NCBI GenBank assembly: GCA_003452695.1 | Contig: DMNP01000245.1 | Span: 1 to 24,103, forward strand | Length of the DNA stretch: 24,103 bases | Direction: 5' to 3' | Origin: Eggerthellaceae bacterium | GTDB taxonomy: Bacteria > Actinomycetota > Coriobacteriia > Coriobacteriales > Eggerthellaceae | Part shown: positions 5,726 to 13,053 of the stretch, piece by piece | Layout of the letters: each line of letters begins with the position of its first letter | Numbering within the stretch: the first letter of the stretch is position 1 | Notes under the pieces: generated by a model | Told to the model about the DNA's origin: nothing | What the model saw: the letters and a program-made list of their open reading frames with translations, nothing else | Databases searched by the model: none | Position numbers and translations under genes: made by a program

Positions 5726-8700
5726 ATGAACGCGCAGAAGTCGATCAAAAAGCACCTAACAACGCTGGCGACGAGCATGACGGGTATTGTGGTGGGCGCG
5801 GCTGTGGTCATCGTCGCGGCCCTTTTTGCGGGGGTGTTCTCGGGTGCGCCGCAGACGGCTTTTGCAGCGGGCGAAGGCGCTGGCGCGAACGCGAACGCGG
5901 GCGCGAACGCGAACTTGACGACCACCGAGCTCGGCTCCCAAAGCGGAAGCTCGCTCACGCGCGCGGAATGGATCGCACGGCTCTCCGAAACGTTCAACAT
6001 GACCGTCGAGGCGATTGAGCCCGGCGAAGACGGCGAGGTTGAATACCTCTATCCGGACGACTATTTCGAGGACGTCGTGCACGAGCATCCGTACTTCGTC
6101 GACATCATGAAGGCGACCGATTTCGGCGTTGTCGACACACCGGCCGGCGAGCTCTTCCGCCCGGACGACCCGGCGACGCGCGAATTCGCAGCCCACACGC
6201 TCAATTACTGCCTGGGCTTCCTGCTTGACGAAGGTGCGTCTTCCCAGTACACGGATGATGACACCGCGTATCCTACGGACATGCAGGTCGCGCTCAATCG
6301 CGGTTGGTTCGGAAACACCAAGGTGAATGCCACGACGGACCTCTCTGAGGCCGAGGCCGACACGATGATCGATGACGCGAAGGCAGTCCTCGCGGACACG
6401 GCGGATTTCCTCGCCGAAACCGACGAAAACGGTGTCCAGCTTGCTTCTGGTTCTGGTGTCAAGATCGTTCCCAAAGGCACCGCCTACACCATCGACGCTA
6501 CCACCGACGAAGACGGCGACGGCCTTCCCGACGGCTTCGCCGAGACCGCCACCGTCGCGATATCGGACTGTCCGATTACCATTGCGCCCGGCGATTTGTT
6601 CGCGGTCTACAACGACGATCTTCCCATCGCCTTCGAGGCGGTTTCCGTGCAGACGCTCGGCAACGTGACCGTCATTAGCGCCGTTGATGCCGATGAAGAC
6701 GTTTATGCGACGCTCGCCTACAGTACCGAGCGCGAGTTCGACCTCAGTCAGTTCCAAGAGGCCGAAGGCGTGACCACCCAGACGTTCGACTCGCTCGAAG
6801 AAGCAGCTGCGGCCGGCGCGGAGACCGGCGGCTTCACCACGCAGAGCCTGGCCGCCCAAGGCGTCTCGTACAATAACGGCACGCTCTCCTTCTCCGCGTC
6901 CGTCTCGCCGACAACGATCACCGGCTCGATCACGGGCGTGAAGGCGAACTACGCCGCCGACAAGAAAAAGAACCGCTACTACCTGACGCTTTCCGGTACC
7001 GCTGTTCTCACCGGCACCATCGCCGGACAGACCGGCGACATCTCCATTCCGCTGGGCGGCGAGGTTATCGGCCCGATCAAACTCAGCTTGGAGGCGGTTG
7101 CTTACGCAGAGGGCTCCATCACCGTGACGACGTCATCCAACTTCGAGATCGGCGCCGAATACAGCGGCGGCAGCTGCCGCATGATCAAAAGTTTCAAGAA
7201 GGGCGAATCCGGCCTCTCGGCGCGGGCGACTGCCGGCGTCATGCTGCAGGCAGCGGCATCGGCCAAGGTGACGGGGCTCACCGCCTATGCGCGCGCCCGC
7301 ATCGGCTACGAAGCCGACTATGCCTACGACCAGTACGACGACGGCAAGCAGCCCGTCGTATGCCAGGACTTCCAGGCATACCTGTTCGCAGGGGCCGCCG
7401 CCGGCATCTCCGCCGGGTTCGGGCCGCTCAAGAAGAGCGAGAGCTGGAAATACACGGTTTGGGATGCGAATAACAGCCCACAGCGCATGCACACGCATAT
7501 AGAGGACGGCAGCACGGTTGGCTGGTGCACGCGCGGCAAGCATTACCCGCATGGGCGTTTCGGCATCCGCTGGGGCCACTTCGCCGGCGACGGCAGCGGC
7601 GGCGGCGACGGCCCGGTCGAATATGCCTGGTACGAGTACGAGCTCGACGACGCCGGCAACGCCACGATCACGAAGTACCACGGCAACATGCGCGCGCTGA
7701 TCGTCCCCGATACGGTGGAAGGCCACAAGGTCGTGCGCATCGGCTGGGAATCGTTTAAGGAAAACGGCTATTTGACCACGGTCGTCCTGCCCGAAGGCGT
7801 CACGCGCATCGACGATGCCGCGTTTTGGGGATGCAAGGCGCTCACCATGGCCACCTTGCCCGCGAAATGCACGGTGATCGGCCACGAAGCGTTCCGCGAT
7901 TGCATGACGCTTAACACGGTCAACATCCCGAAGAACGTGAACGAGGAGGAAAACAACAGCGTGTTCCCCGGCTGCGAGTCGCTTTCCAATGTCAGCTTCG
8001 CAAACGGTACGACCTTCATCGCCGACAATCTGTTCTCTGGCAGCGGCCTTAAGGAAGCCGTGATTCCGGATACCGTGACGCGCATCGGCAGGGGGGCATA
8101 CGCTGACTGCACGCAGCTGCGCTCGATCCGCTGGGGCAAAGCGATTGCCGAGGTCGGAGACGGCGCGTTTGAGGGATGCACGGCGCTGACTTCGGTCGAT
8201 CTGCCGGTGACGCTGCGCGTGCTCGGCAACCAATCGTTTAAGGATTGCGCGTCGCTTGCTTCGGTGAGCCTGCCGAAGGACATGGAGACGGGCGAGTTCT
8301 GCGGCTATTTCCCCGGTCCTTTCACCAACTGCTGGGCGCTCAAAAGCGTTCGGTTCGCCGAAGGCACCACGTTCTTGGCGCAAGGCCTGTTCATGGACTG
8401 CGGCCTGGAGGAAATCGCGATCCCGGACACCGTGACGGAGATCCGCGGCCAGGTGTTCGACGGCTGCACGCTGCTCAAGGCCGTGCACTGGAGCCAGAGC
8501 CTTACGAAAATCGACAGCGACGCGTTCAAGAATTGCTCGGCGCTCACAGCGGCCATCCTTCCCGATTCGTTGACGTATCTGGGCTGCAACGCCTTCCATA
8601 ATTGCGACGCGCTTGCCGAGATCTACATCCCCAGCGGCATGCGGACAGGAGATTACGCAGGTAGTTGGGGGTATCCGGGTCCCTTCGATGAGTGCGATTG

Positions 8701-10969
8701 CAACGCGAAGGTGACGTTGGCGGAAGGCCGAGAGACCATTCCCGATGCGCTGTTCATGAATTTTGTCGGGCTTGCTGAAGTGACGATTCCCGCGTCGGTC
8801 AACAAGATCGGCTGGAATGCGTTCGCGGATACCCCGAGCCTGAAGAAGATCACGATTCCCACGACCGTGACCGAGATCGCCGACAGCGCATTCGCTGGCT
8901 CCGGACTGACCGAGATTCTCTTGCCGGATTCGGTGACGACGCTCGGCAGCCATGCGTTCGATGGCTGCACCGCGCTTGCCAAGGTCACGCTGCCCTCCAC
9001 CCTCACCCGCATCGAGGGCTGGCTTTTGCGCAACACCGCCATCACCGAGATCACGATTCCCGATCCGGTGAGCTACATCGGCGAGCGGGCGTTCGCCGAA
9101 TGCGGCACGCTCGCGACGGTAAACTGGGGCAAATCGCTCAAGAGCATGGATTCGCGCGTGTTCGAGAAGTGCCCCGCGCTGAAATCCGTGAGCATCCCCG
9201 GAACGGTTGAGTGGATGGGCGGCGAGGTGTTCATCGACTGCGACGCGCTCACCACGGTGACCATTCCGAACACCGTGCGCCAAATTGGCGAGCGGGAGTT
9301 CTACGACTGCGACGCGCTTACCACCGTAACGCTTGGAGGCGGCCTCACGCGGATACCGAACGAGGCGTTTAGGGACTGCGACGCTCTGGCGACCATCGTG
9401 ATCCCGCACAACGTTAAGACGATCGGCGAAAACGCCTTCGCCGAGTGCGTTAAGCTTACGAGCGTCACGATTCCCAAGGCCACGGAGGAGATCGGGGACG
9501 GTGCCTTCAGCTATCCGACGAAGATGACCGTCTACGGCGCAACGGGCTCGACGGCTCAGACGTGGGCGTCCGAGAAAGGCGCCAAGTTCGTCGCCATCAG
9601 CAAGCCTGCGACGAGCGTCACCTTGAACTATACCGAGCTTATGATGTATCTCTACGATGACGACAGGGAGATATTCCTGGTGCCCGACGTGCAGCCCGCC
9701 GATTACACGGACGATACGATGTGGAAGTCGACAGATGAGTCGGTCGTCACGATTGGAGAGGACGGGCGTGTCAACATCGAAGGTCTCGGTACGGCGACGA
9801 TTAAGTTCCTGACGGACGAGCTGACGGCAACGTGCACGGTAAGCGTTGTGATGCCTGTGCGCGATGTGAACATGGATCCGCAGACATGCGCAGTCGACTG
9901 CGGCGACACGGTGCAGCTTTCGGCGTCTCCTTGGCCGTGGGATGCAGCCGACCAGACGCTGGAATGGAGCTCGTCGGACACGACGCTTGCCATCGTGGAC
10001 CAAACGGGCAAGGTGACAACGCTCGCGCCGGGCGAGGTGACGATCAAGGCAACGGCGAAAGACCGCGGCGTGGTATACGGGACCTGCGATATCGCCATCA
10101 AGCCGGTAACCGTTGCGACGTCGGTCGACCAGCTCGAAAGCGCGCATGACTACGCGAACAACTTCGATGGTGCATGGAAGTACACGCTCGCGGGTGCAAC
10201 GTCTCTTGATGTCACGTTCGATTCCCGCACGATGCTCGACGAGGACACCGACGACTTCCTTTATATATACGACGCCAACGGCGAGGAAGTCGGCCAGTGG
10301 CGCGGTGCTGAATTGGCCGGCAAGACTGTGTCGGTTCCCGGCGACACGGTGAAGATCCGCCTCGTGACCGACAACATGCGCCACGCCTGGGGCTTCAAGG
10401 TTACCTCCGTCGTGGCCGGCGGCGGTTTCGGCCCCGAGCCCGTTGAGCCGACGGTCATCACCGCCCCGAAGGGGGTGTCCTTCGACTACGACGGGCTCGA
10501 GCACACGGGAGTCTATGAGGGCGAGGGGTATTCGCTCTCTGGCACCGTGAAGGCAACCGCGGGCGGCTCGTACAAGGTGGTCGCGACGCTCGCGGCGGGC
10601 TATGTGTGGTCGGACGGCACGACGGCGTCAAAGACCATCACCTGGAAGATCAACCCCGCCAAGCAAACCGTGACGTTCAAGGCGCAGTCCAAACCCGTGA
10701 AGTATTCCAAGGTCAAGAAGGCAAAGCAATCGGTGGCAATCACCAAGGCCAAGGCGAAGACGAACCTGACGTACGCGATTTCGAAGGCCCTGAAGGGCAA
10801 GAAGAACATGAAGAGTCGTTTCTCCATCGCGTCGAGCACGGGCAAGATCACCGTCAAGAAGGGCACGCCGAAGGGCACCTACAAAGTCACCGTTAAAGCG
10901 ACCGCCAAGAAGACCGGCAACTACAAAGCCGCCAATAAGTCCGCCGTCATCACCATCAAGATCGCGTGA
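5726..10969 (+). CDS. Giant BspA-like LRR surface protein with SLH-like and Ig-like domains
   Basis: A 1747-residue exported protein. A signal peptide ends near AFA (about residue 47). Residues about 109-165 resemble one S-layer-homology motif (FEDVVHEHPYFVD, then FRPDDPATREF). A beta-rich region (about 240-600) leads to BspA-type LRR_5 repeats at about 632-1290, with the typical closing repeat GATGSTAQTWASEKGAKFV. Two Big_2-like Ig folds follow (about 1295-1375 and 1376-1460), then a CUB/PPC-like beta domain (about 1465-1565), a bacterial Ig-like unit (about 1575-1642) and a very Lys-rich C-terminus. BspA-like LRR proteins bind host or microbial surfaces; cell-surface adhesion is inferred. 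The start follows GAGAGGA. There is no LPXTG sorting signal, so attachment may rely on the SLH-like or cationic parts. The architecture differs from the two BspA-like genes at the right end. Confidence 0.88.
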   Translation: MNAQKSIKKHLTTLATSMTGIVVGAAVVIVAALFAGVFSGAPQTAFAAGEGAGANANAGANANLTTTELGSQSGSSLTRAEWIARLSETFNMTVEAIEPGEDGEVEYLYPDDYFEDVVHEHPYFVDIMKATDFGVVDTPAGELFRPDDPATREFAAHTLNYCLGFLLDEGASSQYTDDDTAYPTDMQVALNRGWFGNTKVNATTDLSEAEADTMIDDAKAVLADTADFLAETDENGVQLASGSGVKIVPKGTAYTIDATTDEDGDGLPDGFAETATVAISDCPITIAPGDLFAVYNDDLPIAFEAVSVQTLGNVTVISAVDADEDVYATLAYSTEREFDLSQFQEAEGVTTQTFDSLEEAAAAGAETGGFTTQSLAAQGVSYNNGTLSFSASVSPTTITGSITGVKANYAADKKKNRYYLTLSGTAVLTGTIAGQTGDISIPLGGEVIGPIKLSLEAVAYAEGSITVTTSSNFEIGAEYSGGSCRMIKSFKKGESGLSARATAGVMLQAAASAKVTGLTAYARARIGYEADYAYDQYDDGKQPVVCQDFQAYLFAGAAAGISAGFGPLKKSESWKYTVWDANNSPQRMHTHIEDGSTVGWCTRGKHYPHGRFGIRWGHFAGDGSGGGDGPVEYAWYEYELDDAGNATITKYHGNMRALIVPDTVEGHKVVRIGWESFKENGYLTTVVLPEGVTRIDDAAFWGCKALTMATLPAKCTVIGHEAFRDCMTLNTVNIPKNVNEEENNSVFPGCESLSNVSFANGTTFIADNLFSGSGLKEAVIPDTVTRIGRGAYADCTQLRSIRWGKAIAEVGDGAFEGCTALTSVDLPVTLRVLGNQSFKDCASLASVSLPKDMETGEFCGYFPGPFTNCWALKSVRFAEGTTFLAQGLFMDCGLEEIAIPDTVTEIRGQVFDGCTLLKAVHWSQSLTKIDSDAFKNCSALTAAILPDSLTYLGCNAFHNCDALAEIYIPSGMRTGDYAGSWGYPGPFDECDCNAKVTLAEGRETIPDALFMNFVGLAEVTIPASVNKIGWNAFADTPSLKKITIPTTVTEIADSAFAGSGLTEILLPDSVTTLGSHAFDGCTALAKVTLPSTLTRIEGWLLRNTAITEITIPDPVSYIGERAFAECGTLATVNWGKSLKSMDSRVFEKCPALKSVSIPGTVEWMGGEVFIDCDALTTVTIPNTVRQIGEREFYDCDALTTVTLGGGLTRIPNEAFRDCDALATIVIPHNVKTIGENAFAECVKLTSVTIPKATEEIGDGAFSYPTKMTVYGATGSTAQTWASEKGAKFVAISKPATSVTLNYTELMMYLYDDDREIFLVPDVQPADYTDDTMWKSTDESVVTIGEDGRVNIEGLGTATIKFLTDELTATCTVSVVMPVRDVNMDPQTCAVDCGDTVQLSASPWPWDAADQTLEWSSSDTTLAIVDQTGKVTTLAPGEVTIKATAKDRGVVYGTCDIAIKPVTVATSVDQLESAHDYANNFDGAWKYTLAGATSLDVTFDSRTMLDEDTDDFLYIYDANGEEVGQWRGAELAGKTVSVPGDTVKIRLVTDNMRHAWGFKVTSVVAGGGFGPEPVEPTVITAPKGVSFDYDGLEHTGVYEGEGYSLSGTVKATAGGSYKVVATLAAGYVWSDGTTASKTITWKINPAKQTVTFKAQSKPVKYSKVKKAKQSVAITKAKAKTNLTYAISKALKGKKNMKSRFSIASSTGKITVKKGTPKGTYKVTVKATAKKTGNYKAANKSAVITIKIA

Positions 10970-10980
10970 CCAACACACGG

Positions 10981-11020
10981 GGGCGGGGGTATTGTGCTCT
11001 CTGCTGCCGAGCCCCCGCCC
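10981..11020 (+). terminator. GC-rich terminator hairpin after the giant BspA-like gene
   Basis: GGGCGGGGG (10981-10989) pairs with CCCCCGCCC (11012-11020) across 22 bases, starting 12 bases after the stop codon. The U-tract is weak, so termination strength is uncertain. Confidence 0.55.
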
Positions 11021-11069
11021 GAGCGTCCATAAAAGCGACGGTGGGTGAAATTAGCGCCATGTGAGAAAC

Positions 11070-11088
11070 CCACAGGCTATGCCTGTGG
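11070..11088. repeat. Perfect 8-bp hairpin
   Basis: CCACAGGC and GCCTGTGG surround the loop TAT. No U-tract is present and the role is unknown. Confidence 0.4.
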
Positions 11089-11274
11089 TGCGGCAGACGG
11101 TTACACCGCAATGCTGACATGAGAATCAGAAAAACGCCATCGCCGTGGCGTCAATTGGCCTATAGCCCGATACGTAGTGCGGTGATCCGTGACGAAACCT
11201 ACAGACAAACCTACAGATTTGACCTTTCAGGGCAAGAAAAAAGGCCAACCAATTTGACGGTAGACCTGGTGTTT

Positions 11275-11295
11275 CTGGCGCGCCCTGTAGGATTC
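11275..11295 (-). repeat. Duplicated 3' end of tRNA-Arg (att-like direct repeat, outer copy)
   Basis: These 21 bases are identical to 11463-11483, the T-arm-to-CCA end of the intact tRNA-Arg. The match stops at GGATTC, inside the T-loop, where this copy runs into the structured element. The two copies are 188 bp apart, like the paired sites left by tRNA-targeted integration. Confidence 0.8.
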
Positions 11296-11411
11296 CATTT
11301 CCGCTTCGCGGAAATAACGGCTCCGCGCTAAAGCGCTCCGCCCGTCGGCCTAAAAACAGCCCACCGGGCTGTTTTCTTCACGGCCTCCGACCTCACCGGT
11401 TCGAATCCAAC
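11287..11411 (-). mobile_element. tRNA-associated structured mini-element, copy A (125 bp)
   Basis: It is bounded by the inverted repeats GTAGGATTC (11287-11295) and GAATCCAAC (11403-11411; 8 of 9 match), both derived from T-arm sequence. Inside are a hairpin TTTCCGC-TTC-GCGGAAA (11298-11314), a variable GC hairpin near 11328-11339 and a strong hairpin AAAACAGCCC/GGGCTGTTTT (11353-11375) with T-runs on both sides, able to terminate in either direction. It is clearly homologous to copy B at 12730-12852. It encodes no protein. It could be a MITE-like non-autonomous element, an integration scar or a structured tRNA-operon trailer. Confidence 0.65.
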
Positions 11412-11415
11412 GACA

Positions 11416-11453
11416 CGCTCGGAAATGAAAGAACCCCGCGGGTGCGGGGTCGT
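11416..11453 (-). terminator. Intrinsic terminator of tRNA-Arg; 38-bp repeat copy 2
   Basis: Identical to 5511-5548. The stem ACCCCGC/GCGGGGT (11433-11450) is followed on the minus strand by TTCTTTCATTTCC and begins 13 bases past the encoded CCA of tRNA-Arg, so it is the probable terminator of that tRNA. Confidence 0.75.
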
Positions 11454-11463
11454 GGAATCAAGC

Positions 11464-11540
11464 TGGCGCGCCCTGTAGGATTCGAACCTACGACGCCCTG
11501 ATTCGTAGTCAGGTCCTCTATCCAGCTGAGGTAAGGGCGC
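11464..11540 (-). tRNA. tRNA-Arg (anticodon ACG)
   Basis: The minus-strand cloverleaf is complete. The acceptor GCGCCCT pairs with AGGGCGC, the discriminator is G and the CCA end is encoded (11464-11466). The D-arm is CCTCAGCTGGATAGAGG. The anticodon stem CCTGA/TCAGG encloses the loop CTACGAA with anticodon ACG, and the T-arm reads GTAGGTTCGAATCCTAC. A34 of this tRNA is the substrate of TadA, encoded at 13054-13542. Confidence 0.97.
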
Positions 11541-11622
11541 GCGTGAACAGCAACGGATATTCTGCATCATGCAATTCTGCGTGTCAACAACCAGTTTGGC
11601 GCTCATCACGGAATATTCAAAC

Positions 11623-11690
11623 GTTGGCTTTCGCGGTTTTCGGGTCGCGGTTTTCGGGGCCTCGCCGTCGGCCCGGCCGCGAGAGCCAAC
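11623..11690. repeat. Long imperfect inverted repeat between dat and tRNA-Arg
   Basis: GTTGGCTTTCGCGG (11623-11636) pairs with CCGCGAGAGCCAAC (11677-11690) with a single mismatch, which is a wobble pair in RNA. The 40-base interior contains a tandem TCGCGGTTTTCGGG. It lies about 110 bases past the dat stop and may be its terminator or a structured RNA; no U-tract is seen. Confidence 0.45.
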
Positions 11691-11799
11691 GGTGCCACTT
11701 GCCGAAGCGCGACGATGCTTTGCGCCGGAAGCAATGCTCTGCTCGTAAAAGGCAAGCTAGACCATGCGAAACGGCGCGGTGCTTCGTGCGCGCGACGTC

Positions 11800-12666
11800 T
11801 TACTCAAAAAGCTCGGCCGGGTCTATTCCCATGTAGTCCTGAAACTCGTTGCAGAGAGAGCGGCGCAGGAGGGCGAGCGTTTCGGGGTCGTGGCCGCCGA
11901 TGGGCTGCCCATCGATTTCGCATACGGGCGAGCAGAAATGGGACGACGACGTGACGATGGCCTCGTCGGCGTCGGCAAGCTGCTGCAGGGTGAAGGCGCG
12001 CTCGACAACCGGCACGCTTTCGCGATAGCACGCTTGTATAAGGTGCGTCTTGGCAATACCGCGCAGGATGAGTTCGTCGTTCGGGTGCGAGTACAGGATG
12101 CCGTCTTTCAGGATGGAGATGTTGGAATGGGCGCACTCGGTTACCACGCCGTCGCGGTGCAGCACCGCTTCGTCGGCACCTGCTTCCGCTGCGGCCTGCG
12201 AATAGGCTACGGCGGGAAGCAGGTTCAACGTCTTCACGAAGCCGTATTGGAAGCGCCGGTCTTCCAGCGTGATCAGCTTCAGGCGATTCTGCGGATCGCC
12301 CAATGCTTCAGGGCTTATAAGCACCCAGAGCTTGCCGGGCAAGTCGGGGTGGTAGTTGTGCGCACGCACGCCGTCGAATCCGCGCGTTACCTGCCAATAG
12401 ACGAAATGACAGGGCCCTTCCACCTGGCCGAGCAGGTCGGTCAGCAGCTCGCCGAGCCCTTCGCGGGCTAGGGGCACGTTAATGCCGAAAGCTGCGGCGC
12501 TGGAATAGAAGCGGTCCAGGTGGTCTTCAAGCAGGTACACCTTGCCGTTGGCGCCCATGGTGGCGTCGTATACGCCGTCGCCGAAGAAGTGCGAGCGGTC
12601 GTTGAAGGGAACGGTCAGCTCGTCGGGCGACCCGACGGCGCCATCGTAGTATGCAATGCTTTTCAT
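11800..12666 (-). CDS. dat: D-amino-acid transaminase (class IV PLP aminotransferase)
   Basis: A 288-residue cytosolic enzyme that interconverts D-alanine and 2-oxoglutarate with pyruvate and D-glutamate, supplying D-amino acids for peptidoglycan. The PLP-binding Lys145 (YGFVKTLNLLP) and Glu177 (DGVVTECAHSNI) fall at the same numbers as in the well-studied Bacillus enzyme. The N-terminal FGDGVYD and the substrate-carboxylate motif TRGFDGVRAH are also present. The frame is open upstream to 12837 through the mini-element, but the ATG at 12666 has GGAG 9 bases upstream and matches the family N-terminus. A 7-bp hairpin (12690-12708) sits just before that ribosome binding site. A branched-chain or aminodeoxychorismate lyase-like paralogue is possible but less likely. 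Confidence 0.88.
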   Translation of the reverse strand: MKSIAYYDGAVGSPDELTVPFNDRSHFFGDGVYDATMGANGKVYLLEDHLDRFYSSAAAFGINVPLAREGLGELLTDLLGQVEGPCHFVYWQVTRGFDGVRAHNYHPDLPGKLWVLISPEALGDPQNRLKLITLEDRRFQYGFVKTLNLLPAVAYSQAAAEAGADEAVLHRDGVVTECAHSNISILKDGILYSHPNDELILRGIAKTHLIQACYRESVPVVERAFTLQQLADADEAIVTSSSHFCSPVCEIDGQPIGGHDPETLALLRRSLCNEFQDYMGIDPAELFE

Positions 12667-12689
12667 GCGCAATGCTCCTTTTATAACAA

Positions 12690-12708
12690 GTGCCCCTGTT
12701 CGGGGCAC
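12690..12708 (-). terminator. Hairpin in the dat leader
   Basis: On the minus strand GTGCCCC and GGGGCAC pair around 5 bases, followed by TTGTTATAAAAGGAG, which includes the dat ribosome binding site. It may be the original tRNA-Ser terminator, or an attenuator-like hairpin just before dat. Confidence 0.45.
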
Positions 12709-12738
12709 GATTATCAACTGGCGGAGGAAGTAGGATTC
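12705..12738 (-). repeat. Duplicated 3' end of tRNA-Ser (att-like direct repeat, outer copy)
   Basis: These 34 bases are identical to 12887-12920. They cover the T-arm-to-CCA end of tRNA-Ser plus 14 bases of downstream flank. The match again ends at GGATTC in the T-loop. The copies are 182 bp apart, close to the 188 bp seen at tRNA-Arg. Confidence 0.85.
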
Positions 12739-12852
12739 CATTTCCGCTTCGCGGAAACAACGTCTCGGGCTTGCGCCCTCGACCGAAACGCTAAAAACAG
12801 TCCACAGGACTGTTTTCTTCACGCGTTTCCACCTCATCAGTTCGAATCCTAC
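12730..12852 (-). mobile_element. tRNA-associated structured mini-element, copy B (123 bp)
   Basis: It is bounded by perfect 9-bp inverted repeats GTAGGATTC (12730-12738) and GAATCCTAC (12844-12852). The interior parallels copy A: hairpin TTTCCGC-TTC-GCGGAAA (12741-12757), a variable GC hairpin GGGC-TTGC-GCCC, and the terminator-like stem AAAACAGTCC/GGACTGTTTT (12794-12816). In that stem one C-G pair of copy A is replaced by T-A, a compensatory change. It lies between tRNA-Ser and dat on their common strand. It encodes no protein. Confidence 0.65.
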
Positions 12853-12900
12853 CGATTCAACCCCCTATGCAGTGCGTCATCTCGGCGCACGATTATCAAC

Positions 12901-12988
12901 TGGCGGAGGAAGTAGGATTCGAACCCACGGAACCTTGCGGCTCAACAGTTTTCAAGACTGCCGCCTTCAACCACTCGGCCATTCCTCC
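12901..12988 (-). tRNA. tRNA-Ser (anticodon UGA)
   Basis: The minus-strand class II tRNA has acceptor GGAGGAA/TTCCTCC, discriminator G and an encoded CCA (12901-12903). The anticodon loop CTTGAAA gives anticodon TGA, and a long variable arm follows (around TTGAGCCGCAAGGTTCC). The T-arm is GTGGGTTCGAATCCTAC. A possible -10 TATACT lies on the minus strand at 13003-13008. Confidence 0.97.
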
Positions 12989-13041
12989 TTTTGCGAGTTA
13001 ACAGTATAGATGATTATTCAAGGGCGGTACGAGAATCATTT

Positions 13042-13047
13042 TATAAT
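13042..13047 (+). promoter_or_regulatory. Consensus -10 box of tadA, implying a leaderless transcript
   Basis: A perfect TATAAT ends 6 bases before the tadA ATG at 13054, so transcription should begin at or very near the start codon. No Shine-Dalgarno sequence is present and the -35 region is poor. Confidence 0.6.
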
Positions 13048-13053
13048 TGGAAC

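Larger units (their letters stand above)
10970..11274. other. Intergenic region after the giant BspA-like gene
   Basis: It holds a GC-rich hairpin (10981-11020), a perfect 8-bp hairpin (11070-11088) and a tandem pair of AAACCTACAGA (11195-11205 and 11207-11217). I see no convincing gene. The tRNA-associated element starts at its right edge. Confidence 0.55.

Noticed and set aside
5756..6859. Minus-strand frame of 367 codons within the signal peptide and SLH-like region
   Set aside because: Shadow of the sense gene, with an unusual Arg/Val/Gly-rich composition and no known motif.
7133..10504. Antisense open frame of about 1120 codons opposite the giant BspA-like gene
   Set aside because: It is the codon-bias shadow of a GC-rich repetitive gene; its translation is His/Arg/Gly/Ala-rich with no domain, and the sense strand has clear LRR and Ig domains.
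11119..11331. 70-codon open frame before tRNA-Arg
   Set aside because: It runs into the duplicated tRNA fragment and element, with no ribosome binding site or domain.
12667..12837. N-terminal extension of dat through the mini-element
   Set aside because: The extension is the translated repeat element and its flanking tRNA fragment. The family N-terminus and ribosome binding site support the ATG at 12666.
12991..13053. N-terminal extension of tadA
   Set aside because: It would begin immediately after the tRNA-Ser gene end and precede the perfect -10 box. The standard TadA N-terminus starts at 13054.
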